Shown in pieces: positions 8,227 to 16,765 of a DNA stretch of 64,000 nt (the stretch's first letter is position 1; every line of letters begins with the position of its first letter). The DNA comes from Roseovarius sp. (GTDB taxonomy: Bacteria; Pseudomonadota; Alphaproteobacteria; Rhodobacterales; Rhodobacteraceae). The stretch spans positions 87,355 to 151,354 of the forward strand of contig NZ_JAUCYU010000014.1 in NCBI RefSeq assembly GCF_030373445.1. Reading direction: 5' to 3'. The translations under genes were made by a program, and so were the position numbers. The notes under the pieces are model-generated. The model searched no databases and was not told where the DNA came from. It saw only the letters and a program-made list of their open reading frames with translations.

Positions 8227-8771
8227 GCGAGGGCGCGCTCATTGGCGTGGTGGGGCCGTCGGGCGTGGGCAAGGACAGTGTCATGCAGGCGCTGGTGGAG
8301 GCCGAACCGTCGATGGGGCTGGTGCGGCGGGTGATCACCCGGCCGGAGGCGGCGGGCGGCGAGGATTTCGAGGGCGTGAGCGAGGCGGAGTTTGCCCGGC
8401 GGCGGGAGGCGGGCGCGTTCGTGCTGCACTGGCCGGCGCACGGGTTGTTCTATGGCGTGCCGGCGACGGTGACGGCGCGGCTGGCCGAGGGCGAGACGTG
8501 CCTTGTGAACCTGTCGCGGGCCGTGCTGGGGCAGGCGGAGCGGCTGTTCGAGCGGTTCGTCACCCTGCACCTGACGGCGCCGGCGGAGGTGCTGGCGGCG
8601 CGGCTGGCAAAGCGGGGCCGGGAGGACGAGGCGGAAATCGCGCGGCGGCTGTCGCGGCAGGGGTTTGCCCTGCCCGAGGGGCTGGGGCAGGTCATCGAGG
8701 TGGCCAATGACGGGCCGCTGGGCAGAACCGTCGAGACGGTTCTGGCGCGGCTTCAGGCGGGGAAGGTGTGA
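8223..8771 (+). CDS. phnN: Ribose 1,5-bisphosphate phosphokinase PhnN
   Basis: 182 residues of the guanylate-kinase fold: P-loop GPSGVGKD (10-17), the RVITRP strand, the FVLHWPAHGLFYGVP loop and AKRGREDEAEIARRL near the lid. PhnN phosphorylates ribose 1,5-bisphosphate to PRPP, feeding the sugar product of C-P cleavage into nucleotide synthesis. Last plus-strand gene of this phn segment; its 3' end overlaps the convergent DUF1045 gene by 19 nt. Confidence 0.9.
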   Translation: MSEGALIGVVGPSGVGKDSVMQALVEAEPSMGLVRRVITRPEAAGGEDFEGVSEAEFARRREAGAFVLHWPAHGLFYGVPATVTARLAEGETCLVNLSRAVLGQAERLFERFVTLHLTAPAEVLAARLAKRGREDEAEIARRLSRQGFALPEGLGQVIEVANDGPLGRTVETVLARLQAGKV

Positions 8772-9439
8772 CGTTGGATCAGGTGGAAGAAGCCATCCTC
8801 CCCCTCGCCCACGAGGCTGAGCCCGTCGAGGGTGAAGGGTTCGGGCACGAGCCCGTCGAGCTGTTGGGCGAGGACCGCTTTCACCGGTTCGATCCGGTCC
8901 TTCGGCAGCTTGGAGGACAGGGTCATGTGGAAGCGGAATTCGTCCATCACGTAAGGATAGCCCCAGCGTTCGAGCAGCGCCTCCTGCCGGTCGGAGAGGC
9001 CCGCGGCGCGGCGTTTTGCAAGCTCGGCCTCGGTGGGCGGGGCGCGGAAGCTGTCGAGGGTTTCGACGGTCATCGCCGCCACCCCCTGAAGCTTGGTCGC
9101 ATCGCCCCGGGGCACGAGGGCAAGGAAGCGGCCCAGCGCGGCCAGCTCCAGCCCGTCGACGATAGCGGCGGGCATCTGGGTGCAGAGCCGGTCGAAGGCG
9201 GTGAAGAGCGCGTCTTCGGCCTGGTCCGGGGCCAGCCGGAAGGGTGGCTTTATCGTGGCGTGAAACCCGTAGGGCCGGGGCGATTCCGTCAGCTCGGCCA
9301 GCGGCGCCGGCAGGCCCGCGATCTCGGGCTGGTCGGCCGGTTCGCCGCGGGCGATGTCCCATCCCAGCCAGTCCGCCCCGAAGCGGGCGAGCCCCTCGTC
9401 GGAGGGTGTGTAATAGACCGCGTAGCGCTTGTATTCCAT
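8753..9439 (-). CDS. DUF1045 2H-phosphoesterase-like phosphonate protein
   Basis: 228 residues with the two HxT motifs of the 2H phosphoesterase superfamily: H60-A-T62 (YGFHATIKPPF) and H171-M-T173 (FRFHMTLSS). This family is found beside phn genes but has no settled function. 2H enzymes open cyclic phosphates, and no PhnP (the enzyme that opens 5-phosphoribosyl 1,2-cyclic phosphate) is visible in the window, so it may fill that step (inference). ATG 9439 is chosen because it follows an AGGCGG site and starts the conserved MEYKRYAVYY; longer frames are phnM shadows. It is divergent from phnM with 47 nt between start codons. Confidence 0.85.
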   Translation of the reverse strand: MEYKRYAVYYTPSDEGLARFGADWLGWDIARGEPADQPEIAGLPAPLAELTESPRPYGFHATIKPPFRLAPDQAEDALFTAFDRLCTQMPAAIVDGLELAALGRFLALVPRGDATKLQGVAAMTVETLDSFRAPPTEAELAKRRAAGLSDRQEALLERWGYPYVMDEFRFHMTLSSKLPKDRIEPVKAVLAQQLDGLVPEPFTLDGLSLVGEGEDGFFHLIQRHTFPA

Positions 9440-9486
9440 CGTTCCGCCTTTCCCGTCATTCCCTGCCACCGAAGAGTATCTCTGAC

Positions 9487-10629
9487 ATGACACAGGAAAT
9501 CGTTCTCGCCAATGCCGCCGTGGTTCTGCCGGGGGAAACCGTCGCCGGATCGGTCCGGTTCCGCGGCGAGGAGATCGTGGATATCGCGACAGGTCGCGGC
9601 GTGCCCGCGGGCGCGGTGGATTGCGGTGGCGATTACGTGGCGCCGGGGCTGGTGGAGCTGCATACCGACAACCTCGAACGGCATATCCAGCCAAGGCCGA
9701 TGGTCGACTGGCCGCATAACGCCGCGATCCTGGCGCATGACGCCGAGCTTGCCGGGACGGGGATCACCACGGTGTTCGACGCGATGCGGGTGGGTTCTAT
9801 TCCCAACGGGCAGGGGCGGTACCTGAAATATGCCCGGCAGCTGGCGTCGGAATTGTGGACGCTGCGGGCGGAGGATGCGCTGAAGATCAGCCATTTCCTG
9901 CACCTGCGGGCGGAGGTGTGTTCGGAAACGCTGATCGAGGAGATGGCGGAGTTCGGGGCGGCCGACCGGGTGGGGCTGGTCAGCCTGATGGACCACACGC
10001 CGGGGCAGCGGCAGTTCCGCGATATCAGCAAGCTGGAGGATTACCTGAAGGGGAAGAAGGGGTTTTCCGATGCCGAGTTCGCCGAGCACGTGGCGCAGTT
10101 GAAGGCGCTGCGGGCGCAGTATGGCGACCGGCACGAGGCCGAGGCGGTGAAGGCGGCGGGGCGGTATGGGGCGGTGCTGGCGAGCCATGACGACACGACC
10201 GAGGCGCAGGTGGCGGTCTCGCATGGCTATGGCATCAGGCTGGCGGAGTTTCCCACGACGCTGGAGGCGGCAAGGGCCTGTCACGCCTGCGGGATCGCGG
10301 TGATGATGGGGGCGCCGAACCTCATTCGCGGCGGGTCGCATTCGGGGAACGTGGCGGCGCGGGAGCTGGCCGAGGCGGGGCTTCTGGATATCCTGAGTTC
10401 GGATTACGTGCCGGCCGCGTTGCTGATGGCGGCGGTGCAGCTGGGCGAGATCTGGGGCGACATGGCGCGGGGGATCGCGACGGTGACGCGGAACCCGGCG
10501 AGGGCGGTGCACCTGGAGGACCGGGGCGAGATTGCCGGGGGCCAAAGGGCGGACGTGGTAAGGTTCGCGCTGCGCGGCGGCGTGCCGGCGGTGAGGGGCG
10601 TGTGGTCGCGCGGGGTGAGGGTGGCGTGA
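9487..10629 (+). CDS. phnM: Alpha-D-ribose 1-methylphosphonate 5-triphosphate diphosphatase PhnM
   Basis: 380 residues, the orthodox PhnM. Matches expected family blocks: APGLVELHTDNLERH (metal site H59, D61), WPHNAAILAHD, LVSLMDHTPGQRQF, LASHDDTTEAQV, MGAPNLIRGGSHSGN and SSDYVPAALL. It removes pyrophosphate from the PhnI product before PhnJ acts. The start is ATG 9487 after the divergent 47-nt gap; the longer upstream frame overlaps the DUF1045 gene. This is the second PhnM-type gene in the window. Confidence 0.93.
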   Translation: MTQEIVLANAAVVLPGETVAGSVRFRGEEIVDIATGRGVPAGAVDCGGDYVAPGLVELHTDNLERHIQPRPMVDWPHNAAILAHDAELAGTGITTVFDAMRVGSIPNGQGRYLKYARQLASELWTLRAEDALKISHFLHLRAEVCSETLIEEMAEFGAADRVGLVSLMDHTPGQRQFRDISKLEDYLKGKKGFSDAEFAEHVAQLKALRAQYGDRHEAEAVKAAGRYGAVLASHDDTTEAQVAVSHGYGIRLAEFPTTLEAARACHACGIAVMMGAPNLIRGGSHSGNVAARELAEAGLLDILSSDYVPAALLMAAVQLGEIWGDMARGIATVTRNPARAVHLEDRGEIAGGQRADVVRFALRGGVPAVRGVWSRGVRVA

Positions 10630-10691
10630 GCGGGCTTTGACTTCGTGCTTGGCGGCGCCCATAAGGCGGGCGAACGCCAAAGGAGACGCCC

Positions 10692-11387
10692 ATGCCTGCC
10701 GAGTACCTGTTCGATGCGCCCGAGCAACCCGTGGTGCCCGTGGAGGGCGAGGCGCGGGAGTTTCCCGTGCGCCGCATCTTCTGTGTCGGGCGCAACTATG
10801 CCGCCCATGCCGCCGAGATGGGCAACGAGGTCGACCGTGAGGCGCCGTTCTATTTCACCAAGTCGGCCCATGCGCTGTGCCTGTCGGGGGGCGAGATCGA
10901 CTATCCGCCGGGGACCGCGGATTGCCATCACGAGATGGAGTTCGTGGTGGCGCTGGACAAGGGCGGCAGCGATGTCGCCGAGGCCGACGCGCTGGGGCTG
11001 GTCTATGGCTATGCCTGCGGGATCGACCTGACGCGGCGGGACCTGCAGGCGGCGGCGAAGGAGAAACGGCGGCCCTGGGACCTGGGCAAGGATTTCGAGA
11101 ACGCGGCGATCATCGGGACGCTGACGCCGAAGGCGGCGTTCGGCGAGATCGGGGAGCAGCGGATCGCGCTCAGGAAGGATGGCGAGACGGTGCAGGAGGC
11201 GGTGCTGTCGGAGATGGTGTGGAGCGTGCCCGAGCTGATTGCGCACCTGTCGCGGTTCTACACTCTGGCGCCAGGAGACCTGATCTATACCGGCACGCCG
11301 GCGGGGGTGGGGCCGGTACAGCCCGGGTCCGTGCTCGAGGGGGAGATCGAGGGGCTGTCGCCGCTCCGGATCGGGATTTCGGGGTAG
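10692..11387 (+). CDS. Fumarylacetoacetate hydrolase family protein
   Basis: 231 residues with the FAH fold: RIFCVGRNYAAHAAEMG at the N-terminus, the acidic metal site HHEMEFVVAL, GYACGIDLTRRDLQ, the ENAAIIGTL segment and the C-terminal LAPGDLIYTGTPAGVGPVQPG. The short form with an N-terminal CVGRNY block is typical of fumarylpyruvate hydrolase and acylpyruvase-like enzymes, which cleave beta-diketo acids. A good AAGGAG site precedes the ATG. It lies 62 nt after phnM on the same strand; a link to phosphonates is not evident. Confidence 0.85.
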   Translation: MPAEYLFDAPEQPVVPVEGEAREFPVRRIFCVGRNYAAHAAEMGNEVDREAPFYFTKSAHALCLSGGEIDYPPGTADCHHEMEFVVALDKGGSDVAEADALGLVYGYACGIDLTRRDLQAAAKEKRRPWDLGKDFENAAIIGTLTPKAAFGEIGEQRIALRKDGETVQEAVLSEMVWSVPELIAHLSRFYTLAPGDLIYTGTPAGVGPVQPGSVLEGEIEGLSPLRIGISG

Positions 11388-11397
11388 GGTCGGGCCG

Positions 11398-11655
11398 GTG
11401 CGGCTGCGGATCGGCCGGGTCGGGTCAGCGATCCTGTCCGTGGCGTGCCTCGGGCTGTTCGTGGTGTTCGGGGCGCTGTTTCATCTGCAGTATTCCAGGT
11501 GGCGGGGCTGTTTCAACGAGCAGGGCCGGTGCTTCGACGCGGAGGCCGGGGTGGTGTACCAGGCGCAATCCGGTATCGTCTGGGGCGCGCTTGCGGTCGT
11601 GGCGCTTGGTGTGTCGGGGATGTTTTTGTGGGGGTTGGTCAGGGCTGGAAGGTAA
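11398..11655 (+). CDS. Small two-helix membrane protein
   Basis: 85 residues from a GTG start 10 nt after the FAH gene. Two hydrophobic helices (about residues 9-31 and 58-80) flank a polar loop with the two Cys of RGCFNEQGRCF, which could form a periplasmic disulfide. No family recognised. The placement and the neat hydropathy pattern support it being real; the weak ribosome site is the main doubt. Confidence 0.5.
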   Translation: MRLRIGRVGSAILSVACLGLFVVFGALFHLQYSRWRGCFNEQGRCFDAEAGVVYQAQSGIVWGALAVVALGVSGMFLWGLVRAGR

Positions 11656-11799
11656 GGTGGGTGCGGCCGGGGCGATTGGTTGAGGGGATAGGTTGGAGGG
11701 ATGTCGACGTTGGAACAAGCCAGTCAGGATCGTCATGAGGGATGATATTTCCGAAACCTCGGCATGCTTGCATGAGAGTTTGGTCATAAGGACGTTTGC

Positions 11800-12492
11800 A
11801 TGAAGGATGTTTCCATGCGCCTGTGTTTCCTTGTCTTGTTGTTTCTGCTTCCTGCACGCGTGGTCTTGGCGGATACAGAACGCCTTCTGGGCCCTTTCGT
11901 GATTGCTCTACCGGATGATTTGCAAACCTTTCCCGGTGATGAGTACGGATCGGATGACCTGCTTAACCTGATGTGGAAACGCGAGTTGGATCCTCAAAGG
12001 ATTGCCGAACTCAGGCAAACGAGCGAGGAGGGGCAATTTGACGATCTCGAGGCGACCATTGCGTCCGGGAATACGGGGAATATCATTCTCGCTGCAGAAC
12101 CTCTTCGGACGGACCTTCTGGGCATGGACGCCAAGGAGCAACACGAACGGTACTGCGACGCGTTCCGCGAATACTGGGGTTACGGGTTCAGCAAGTTCGA
12201 CCAGGGCAGGCAGATTGGCCACTGCGCATCGCCCGTGGGGGCAATGACCTACGTGATGTGCCGATATTTCGAACGGGACCGCGTTTGCGCATCGGGCATG
12301 GATTACATTGAGTTGCTGACCACGAACAGTTTCACCGAGGGCACTTTCTGGACGGACATGGTCGATGGCCTGGCAGACCCTTCATCAGCGAGAGCTGCAG
12401 ACACGGTGTTACGGAACATGGCCGCCGGTGCGGCGGTCGACAAGGTGAATGATCTGCTCCTCCGGGTCAGGCTTCGAGCCGGTTCGGAATAG
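11800..12492 (+). CDS. Secreted hypothetical protein
   Basis: 230 residues. The N-terminus MKDVSMRLCFLVLLFLLP...LADTE is a Sec signal peptide (cleavage near residue 25); an internal ATG at 11815 is an alternative start. The mature part is acidic with Cys residues in RYCDAF, GHCASP, VMCRYF and RVCASG that could form two disulfides. No domain recognised. The DNA is visibly less GC-rich than neighbours and uses A/T-ending codons, suggesting relatively recent acquisition together with the next gene. Confidence 0.65.
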   Translation: MKDVSMRLCFLVLLFLLPARVVLADTERLLGPFVIALPDDLQTFPGDEYGSDDLLNLMWKRELDPQRIAELRQTSEEGQFDDLEATIASGNTGNIILAAEPLRTDLLGMDAKEQHERYCDAFREYWGYGFSKFDQGRQIGHCASPVGAMTYVMCRYFERDRVCASGMDYIELLTTNSFTEGTFWTDMVDGLADPSSARAADTVLRNMAAGAAVDKVNDLLLRVRLRAGSE

Positions 12493-12588
12493 TGACGATC
12501 CCGGCCATCCTGGCGCCTGTCAATGTTGGAAATATTCACCCGATCCGATTATGAGCTGCAGTACCTTATGAAACGCCAGGCCAAGCCA

Positions 12589-13200
12589 ATGACCGAAAAG
12601 CATGTTTGTCTGATGGGGGATTCCGTTTTCGACAATGACGGGTACATCCCGGGCGAACCCGGCGTCATCGAACAGATGCGTCGTTCGGTTCCCCAAAACT
12701 GGTCCGCATACAAGGTCGCTGTTGATGGGGACTGTATCGAGGATATCCCCGATCAGCTGGAAAACGTGCCGACGCATGCGACAGACATCGTCGTGAGCAT
12801 TGGCGGAAATGATCTCAGGAAATTCAGACATCTTCTGACGCAGGCGGCACAAGGTTCAACGCTGGAGGACCTCATTGCGGCTCCGCTCGCGGATTTTGAA
12901 ATCGCGTATGGCTGGATGCTGGACACGGTAGCCGAGCGCGGCGTGCCGGTTCGCGTCTGCACCATCTACACGGCGATTCCATTCGCGGAGCCGGAAATGA
13001 GGGATCATGCCCCGTCTGCGATCGGTGCCTTCAACGCGTTGATCATGCGCCTTGCGGAAAATCGCGGAGTGCCGGTCGTTCGGTTGGACCTGGCCTGTAG
13101 AGACGACAGTGACTTCTCGGAGATCTCTCCGATAGAACCGTCCTCGCAAGGTGGGCAGAAGATTGTCGATGCAATTCTACAGTCGCTTGGGCAGGGCTGA
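12589..13200 (+). CDS. SGNH/GDSL-type hydrolase
   Basis: About 203 residues from ATG 12589 (alternatives at 12568 and 12523). It begins MTEKHVCLMGDSVFDN, placing the nucleophile Ser (block I GDS) at residue 12 as usual; SIGGNDLRKF is block III. In block V the usual DxxH is replaced by a PIEPSSQGG segment, so the catalytic His position carries Glu. It is therefore an esterase/lipase-fold protein of uncertain activity. Base composition is lower in GC, like the gene before it. Substrate unknown. Confidence 0.75.
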   Translation: MTEKHVCLMGDSVFDNDGYIPGEPGVIEQMRRSVPQNWSAYKVAVDGDCIEDIPDQLENVPTHATDIVVSIGGNDLRKFRHLLTQAAQGSTLEDLIAAPLADFEIAYGWMLDTVAERGVPVRVCTIYTAIPFAEPEMRDHAPSAIGAFNALIMRLAENRGVPVVRLDLACRDDSDFSEISPIEPSSQGGQKIVDAILQSLGQG

Positions 13201-13444
13201 GCGTTCAATACCGCCAGCAGGATTCGCCCTATCCGCGACCCCTTCCCGCCAACACGTTTCAAAAAACATTGCAACACCACATTTCTGAAACATTTTCCCT
13301 GATGACAGTTGCAAAACGGATCAATTCAATGCCAACATCGGAGCGGCCCAAGACCCGGTGAACGGGCGGGGCGGCTTCGGCTGACGAAGGACGGCCCGCG
13401 CGGGACGCGCCGGGAGAAGCGATCTCAAGGGAGGAGACCCGAGA

Positions 13445-14482
13445 ATGACATTTGTGACGAAAGCCATGCGCACCGCACTGGCCGGCGTCGTGGCGGCCGG
13501 GATCGGCGGCGCGGCGATGGCGCAGGAGGTGACGCTGAAGATGCACCAGTTCCTGCCGCCGCAGGCGAACGTGCCCAAGCTGATCCTGCAGCCCTGGGCC
13601 GACCGGATCATGGAAGCCTCGGACGGGCGCATCAAGATCGACCATTACCCGGCGATGCAGCTTGGCGGCAAGCCGCCCGAGCTGGCCAGCCAGGTGACCG
13701 ACGGCGTGGCCGACATCATCTGGACGGTGGCGGGCTATACCCCCGGCCGGTTCCCGCAGGCCGAGGTGTTCGAGCTGCCCTTCATGATGACCAACGCGGA
13801 GGCGACCTCGCGCGCGTTCTGGCAGTATGCCGAAGCCAACATGATGGACAGCGATTTCAGCGACATCAAGATCCTGGGCGTGTGGGTGCACGGGCCCGGC
13901 GTGATCCATTCCAGCTCGCCGGTGAACGAGATCGCCGATCTCAACGGGCTGAAGGTGCGGGGCCCGACGCGGGTGATCACCGGCATGCTGACCGACCTTG
14001 GCGCGACCGCCGTGGGCCTGCCGGTGCCGGCCATTCCCGAGGCGCTGTCGAAAGGCGTGATCGATGCCTGCGTGATCCCGTGGGAGGTGACCGCCGCGCT
14101 GAAAGTGCCGGAGCTGGTGCAGAACCACACGGTTTTCGGGGGTGAGGCGCTGTACACCACCGCGTTCATCTTCGCGATGAACAAGGACAAGTACGAAAGC
14201 CTTCCCGACGACCTGAAGGCGATCATCGACGAGCACACGGGCGAGGATTTCTCGGCCATGGCCGGCAAGCTTCAGGCCGGGGCGGACGTGCCGTCGCGCA
14301 AGCTGGCCGAGGACATGGGCAACAACATCATCGACCTGACCCCCGAGCAGGTGGCCGAGTGGAAGGACGCCGCCAGCGGCACCGAGGCCAAGTGGATCGA
14401 AGAGATGGACGGCAAGGGCTTCGACGGGCAGGCGCTGGTCGACCAGGCCAAGTCGCTGATCGAAGAGAACACCACCGAGTGA
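13445..14482 (+). CDS. dctP: TRAP transporter substrate-binding protein (DctP family)
   Basis: 345 residues with a signal peptide ending AAMAQE (cleavage near residue 26) and the DctP fold: MHQFLPPQANVPKLILQPWADRI, DGRIKIDHYPAMQLGG, DLNGLKVRGPTRVI (the Arg that binds the ligand carboxylate) and GVIDACVIPWEVT. It captures a carboxylate in the periplasm for the DctQM permease encoded next. A strong GGGAGGAG ribosome site precedes the ATG. The ligand cannot be read from sequence. A 12-bp perfect hairpin follows the stop. Confidence 0.92.
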   Translation: MTFVTKAMRTALAGVVAAGIGGAAMAQEVTLKMHQFLPPQANVPKLILQPWADRIMEASDGRIKIDHYPAMQLGGKPPELASQVTDGVADIIWTVAGYTPGRFPQAEVFELPFMMTNAEATSRAFWQYAEANMMDSDFSDIKILGVWVHGPGVIHSSSPVNEIADLNGLKVRGPTRVITGMLTDLGATAVGLPVPAIPEALSKGVIDACVIPWEVTAALKVPELVQNHTVFGGEALYTTAFIFAMNKDKYESLPDDLKAIIDEHTGEDFSAMAGKLQAGADVPSRKLAEDMGNNIIDLTPEQVAEWKDAASGTEAKWIEEMDGKGFDGQALVDQAKSLIEENTTE

Positions 14483-14492
14483 GGCTGACAGG

Positions 14493-14523
14493 GTCCGGCG
14501 CCGGGTGACCCCCGGCGCCGGAC
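14493..14523 (+). other. Strong intercistronic hairpin between dctP and dctQ
   Basis: Perfect 12-bp stem (GTCCGGCGCCGG / CCGGCGCCGGAC) with a 7-nt loop, 10 nt after the dctP stop and without a T-run. Such hairpins usually protect the upstream mRNA and allow much more binding protein than permease; a partial terminator is possible. Confidence 0.7.
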
Positions 14524-14546
14524 GTGTTTCCGGGACAGGTTCCGCA

Positions 14547-15131
14547 ATGCAAAGACTGTTCATGACCCTGGCCCGCGTGATGGCCGTTCTCGGCGGGGCG
14601 GTTCTGACGCTGGTGATCTTCGTGACCTGTTTCTCGGTCGCGGGGCGGATGCTGAACGGGTTCCTGCATGGCGGCGTGGCGCAGGGGCTGTTTCCCGAGC
14701 TGGCCGACCGGATGATCGCCGCCGGAGTTGGCCCGCTGCTGGGGGATTTCGAGCTGGTCGAGGCCGGGGTGGCCTTTGCCATCTTCGCCTTCCTGCCGCT
14801 CTGCCAGATTACCGGGGGCCACGCGAGCGTGGATATCTTCACCTCGAGCCTGCCCAAGGCGGTGAACCGGGGCATTCAGCTTGTCATCGACTGGGTCTTT
14901 GCCGCCGTGCTGATCCTGATCGCGTGGCAGCTTTACCAGGGGATGCTGGAGAAGGTGCGCTACAACGAGACGACATTCATGCTGCAATTCCCGGTCTGGT
15001 GGGCCTATGCGGCGAGCCTGTGCGCCGCCGTGGTGGCGGCGCTGGTGGGGGTGTTCGTGGCGCTGGCGCGGCTGGGCGAGATCCTGACCGGCCGGGTGAT
15101 TTTGCATGGTAACGAAGGGGCGGATGCGTGA
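14547..15131 (+). CDS. dctQ: TRAP transporter small permease (DctQ family)
   Basis: 194 residues with four predicted membrane helices, the DctQ layout, including VAFAIFAFLPLCQITGGHASVDIF, which is the conserved DctQ signature region. ATG 14547 follows a GGACAGG site and gives the expected short N-terminus; an upstream GTG at 14505 falls in the hairpin. Forms the permease with DctM, and overlaps it by GTGA. Confidence 0.88.
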   Translation: MQRLFMTLARVMAVLGGAVLTLVIFVTCFSVAGRMLNGFLHGGVAQGLFPELADRMIAAGVGPLLGDFELVEAGVAFAIFAFLPLCQITGGHASVDIFTSSLPKAVNRGIQLVIDWVFAAVLILIAWQLYQGMLEKVRYNETTFMLQFPVWWAYAASLCAAVVAALVGVFVALARLGEILTGRVILHGNEGADA

Positions 15132-16630
15132 CGAGCCTCGAGATCGGACTGGCGTCGTTCCCCGTGCTGATGGGGCTGATTTTCCTGCGGGTGCCGATCG
15201 GCCTTGCGATGTTCCTTGTGGCGCTGGGCGGGCTTTATTTCGTCACTGACGGGATGTCCGTGGCGCTGTCGCGGCTCAAGCACGAGACGTTCTCGACCTT
15301 TTCCAGCTACTCGCTGTCGATCGTGCCGATGTTCCTTCTGATGGGGCATTTCGCGACGCTGGGGGGCATGTCGGCGGCGCTGTTCAAGGCGGCGGAGGCG
15401 TTTCTGGGCCACCGCAAGGGCGGGGTGGCGATGGCGTCGGTGGGCGCGTGCGCGGGGTTCGGGGCGATCTGCGGGTCGTCGCTGGCCACGGCGGCGACGA
15501 TGAGCCAGGTCGCGTTGCCGGAGCTGAAGCGGTACGGGTATTCGGGCGGGCTTTCCACGGCGACGCTGGCCGCGGGCGGCACGCTGGGCATTCTCATTCC
15601 GCCCTCGGTCATCCTTGTGATCTACGCCATTCTGACAGAGCAGAATATTGCCAAACTCTTTCTGTCGGCGTTCATTCCGGGGATCCTGGCCGCGGTCGGC
15701 TACATGTTGACCATCGCGATTTACGTAAGGGTTAACCCGTCGGCCGCCGGATTGCGGGAACCCATCCCGATGAGCGAGCGGTTCCGGGCATTGATGGACG
15801 TGTGGCCGGTGCTGCTGGTGTTCCTGCTGGTGGTGGGGGGCATCTACCTTGGCTGGTTCACGCCCACGGAAGGCGCGGCGGTGGGCGCCGCGGGCACCGG
15901 GCTGATCGCGCTGCTGAACCGCGGGCTGACGCGGAAGACGCTGGTGCAGAGCTTCTATGCCACGGCGCGCAACACCGCGATGATCTTCTTCATCGTGCTG
16001 GGTGCCGCGTTCTACAACGGGTTCCTGGCGCTGACTCAGGTGCCGCAGGAGCTGTCGCAATGGGTGGTGGCGCAGGGGATGAGCCCCTGGGCGGTGCTGG
16101 CCTGCATCCTGCTGCTGTACCTGGTGTTCGGCTGTTTGATGGACAGCCTGTCGATGATCCTGCTGACGATTCCGATCTTCTTCCCGATCATCTCGGAGCT
16201 TGATTTCGGCTTTGTTTCACTGGCCGCGATGCAGGCCGACGCGGCGAAGGCGGCGCTGGCGGCGGGCGTGCCGGACGTGGCGCCGGAGATGCTGGAGGGG
16301 ATACGGGCCGCGATGGCGTCGGGGGCCGAGCTGACGCGGGAGCAGATGCAGGCGATCGGGATCAACGTGACGCCGATCATGGCGAACCGTATTGCCGCCG
16401 AGGAGGTGGCGATCTGGTTCGGGATCCTCGTGCTGATCGTGGTGGAGGTCGGGCTGATCACGCCGCCGGTGGGGATGAACCTGTTTGTCATCAACTCGAT
16501 GGACCCCAAGACGCGGATGATCGACACCTACAAGGCGGTGATGCCGTTCGTGGCCTCGGACATCGTACGGGTGGTGATCCTGGTGGCGTTTCCGGGGATC
16601 ACGCTGTTCCTGTTGAGGGTGCTGCATTAG
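15128..16630 (+). CDS. dctM: TRAP transporter large permease (DctM family) with an internal insert
   Basis: 500 residues, multi-pass membrane protein. DctM blocks are clear: LRVPIGLAMFL, GSSLATAATMSQVALPELKRYGY, GGTLGILIPPSVILVIYAI, GWFTPTEGAAVGA and VEVGLITPPVGMNLFVI. It starts at GTG 15128, overlapping dctQ. The family is typically about 425-440 residues; the extra length is a hydrophilic stretch at about residues 362-427, between the PIFFPIISELDFGF helix and the IWFGILVLIVV helix, rich in Ala, Glu and Met. The insert falls in what should be a loop. Carries out Na+-dependent uptake of the dctP ligand. Confidence 0.9.
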   Translation: MTSLEIGLASFPVLMGLIFLRVPIGLAMFLVALGGLYFVTDGMSVALSRLKHETFSTFSSYSLSIVPMFLLMGHFATLGGMSAALFKAAEAFLGHRKGGVAMASVGACAGFGAICGSSLATAATMSQVALPELKRYGYSGGLSTATLAAGGTLGILIPPSVILVIYAILTEQNIAKLFLSAFIPGILAAVGYMLTIAIYVRVNPSAAGLREPIPMSERFRALMDVWPVLLVFLLVVGGIYLGWFTPTEGAAVGAAGTGLIALLNRGLTRKTLVQSFYATARNTAMIFFIVLGAAFYNGFLALTQVPQELSQWVVAQGMSPWAVLACILLLYLVFGCLMDSLSMILLTIPIFFPIISELDFGFVSLAAMQADAAKAALAAGVPDVAPEMLEGIRAAMASGAELTREQMQAIGINVTPIMANRIAAEEVAIWFGILVLIVVEVGLITPPVGMNLFVINSMDPKTRMIDTYKAVMPFVASDIVRVVILVAFPGITLFLLRVLH

Positions 16631-16674
16631 GGGCGTCGCGGGGTGGGTTGGCACCCAGCCTACGGGGATTTGCG

Positions 16675-16715
16675 ACGTCGGCATCACGTCGGTATTTTGT
16701 CGGTATTGCGTCGGT
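16675..16715 (+). repeat. 41-nt GTCGGT-core dispersed repeat, copy 1
   Basis: Contains four GTCGG(T/C) cores at exact 11-nt spacing, the first reading GTCGGC. It differs from copy 2 (35634-35674) at one position. An 11-nt period places the cores on about the same face of the DNA helix. Confidence 0.85.
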
Positions 16716-16765
16716 GTTTTTATCGCGGGCGGTGTGGTGGGTTTGCACCCACCCTACGTCGATCC

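Noticed and set aside
13256..13291. GTTTCA...TGAAAC dyad upstream of dctP
   Set aside because: A loose, AT-rich 6-bp dyad with a 24-nt spacer in an AT-rich stretch; too weak to call an operator.
13259..14875. 538-residue minus-strand ORF over the dctP gene
   Set aside because: His/Arg/Gly-rich antisense shadow of dctP; dctP has clear motifs and a strong ribosome site.
16675..16715. CRISPR array suspicion for the GTCGGT repeat
   Set aside because: The units are only 6 nt with 5-nt spacers and no cas genes are present; not a CRISPR array.
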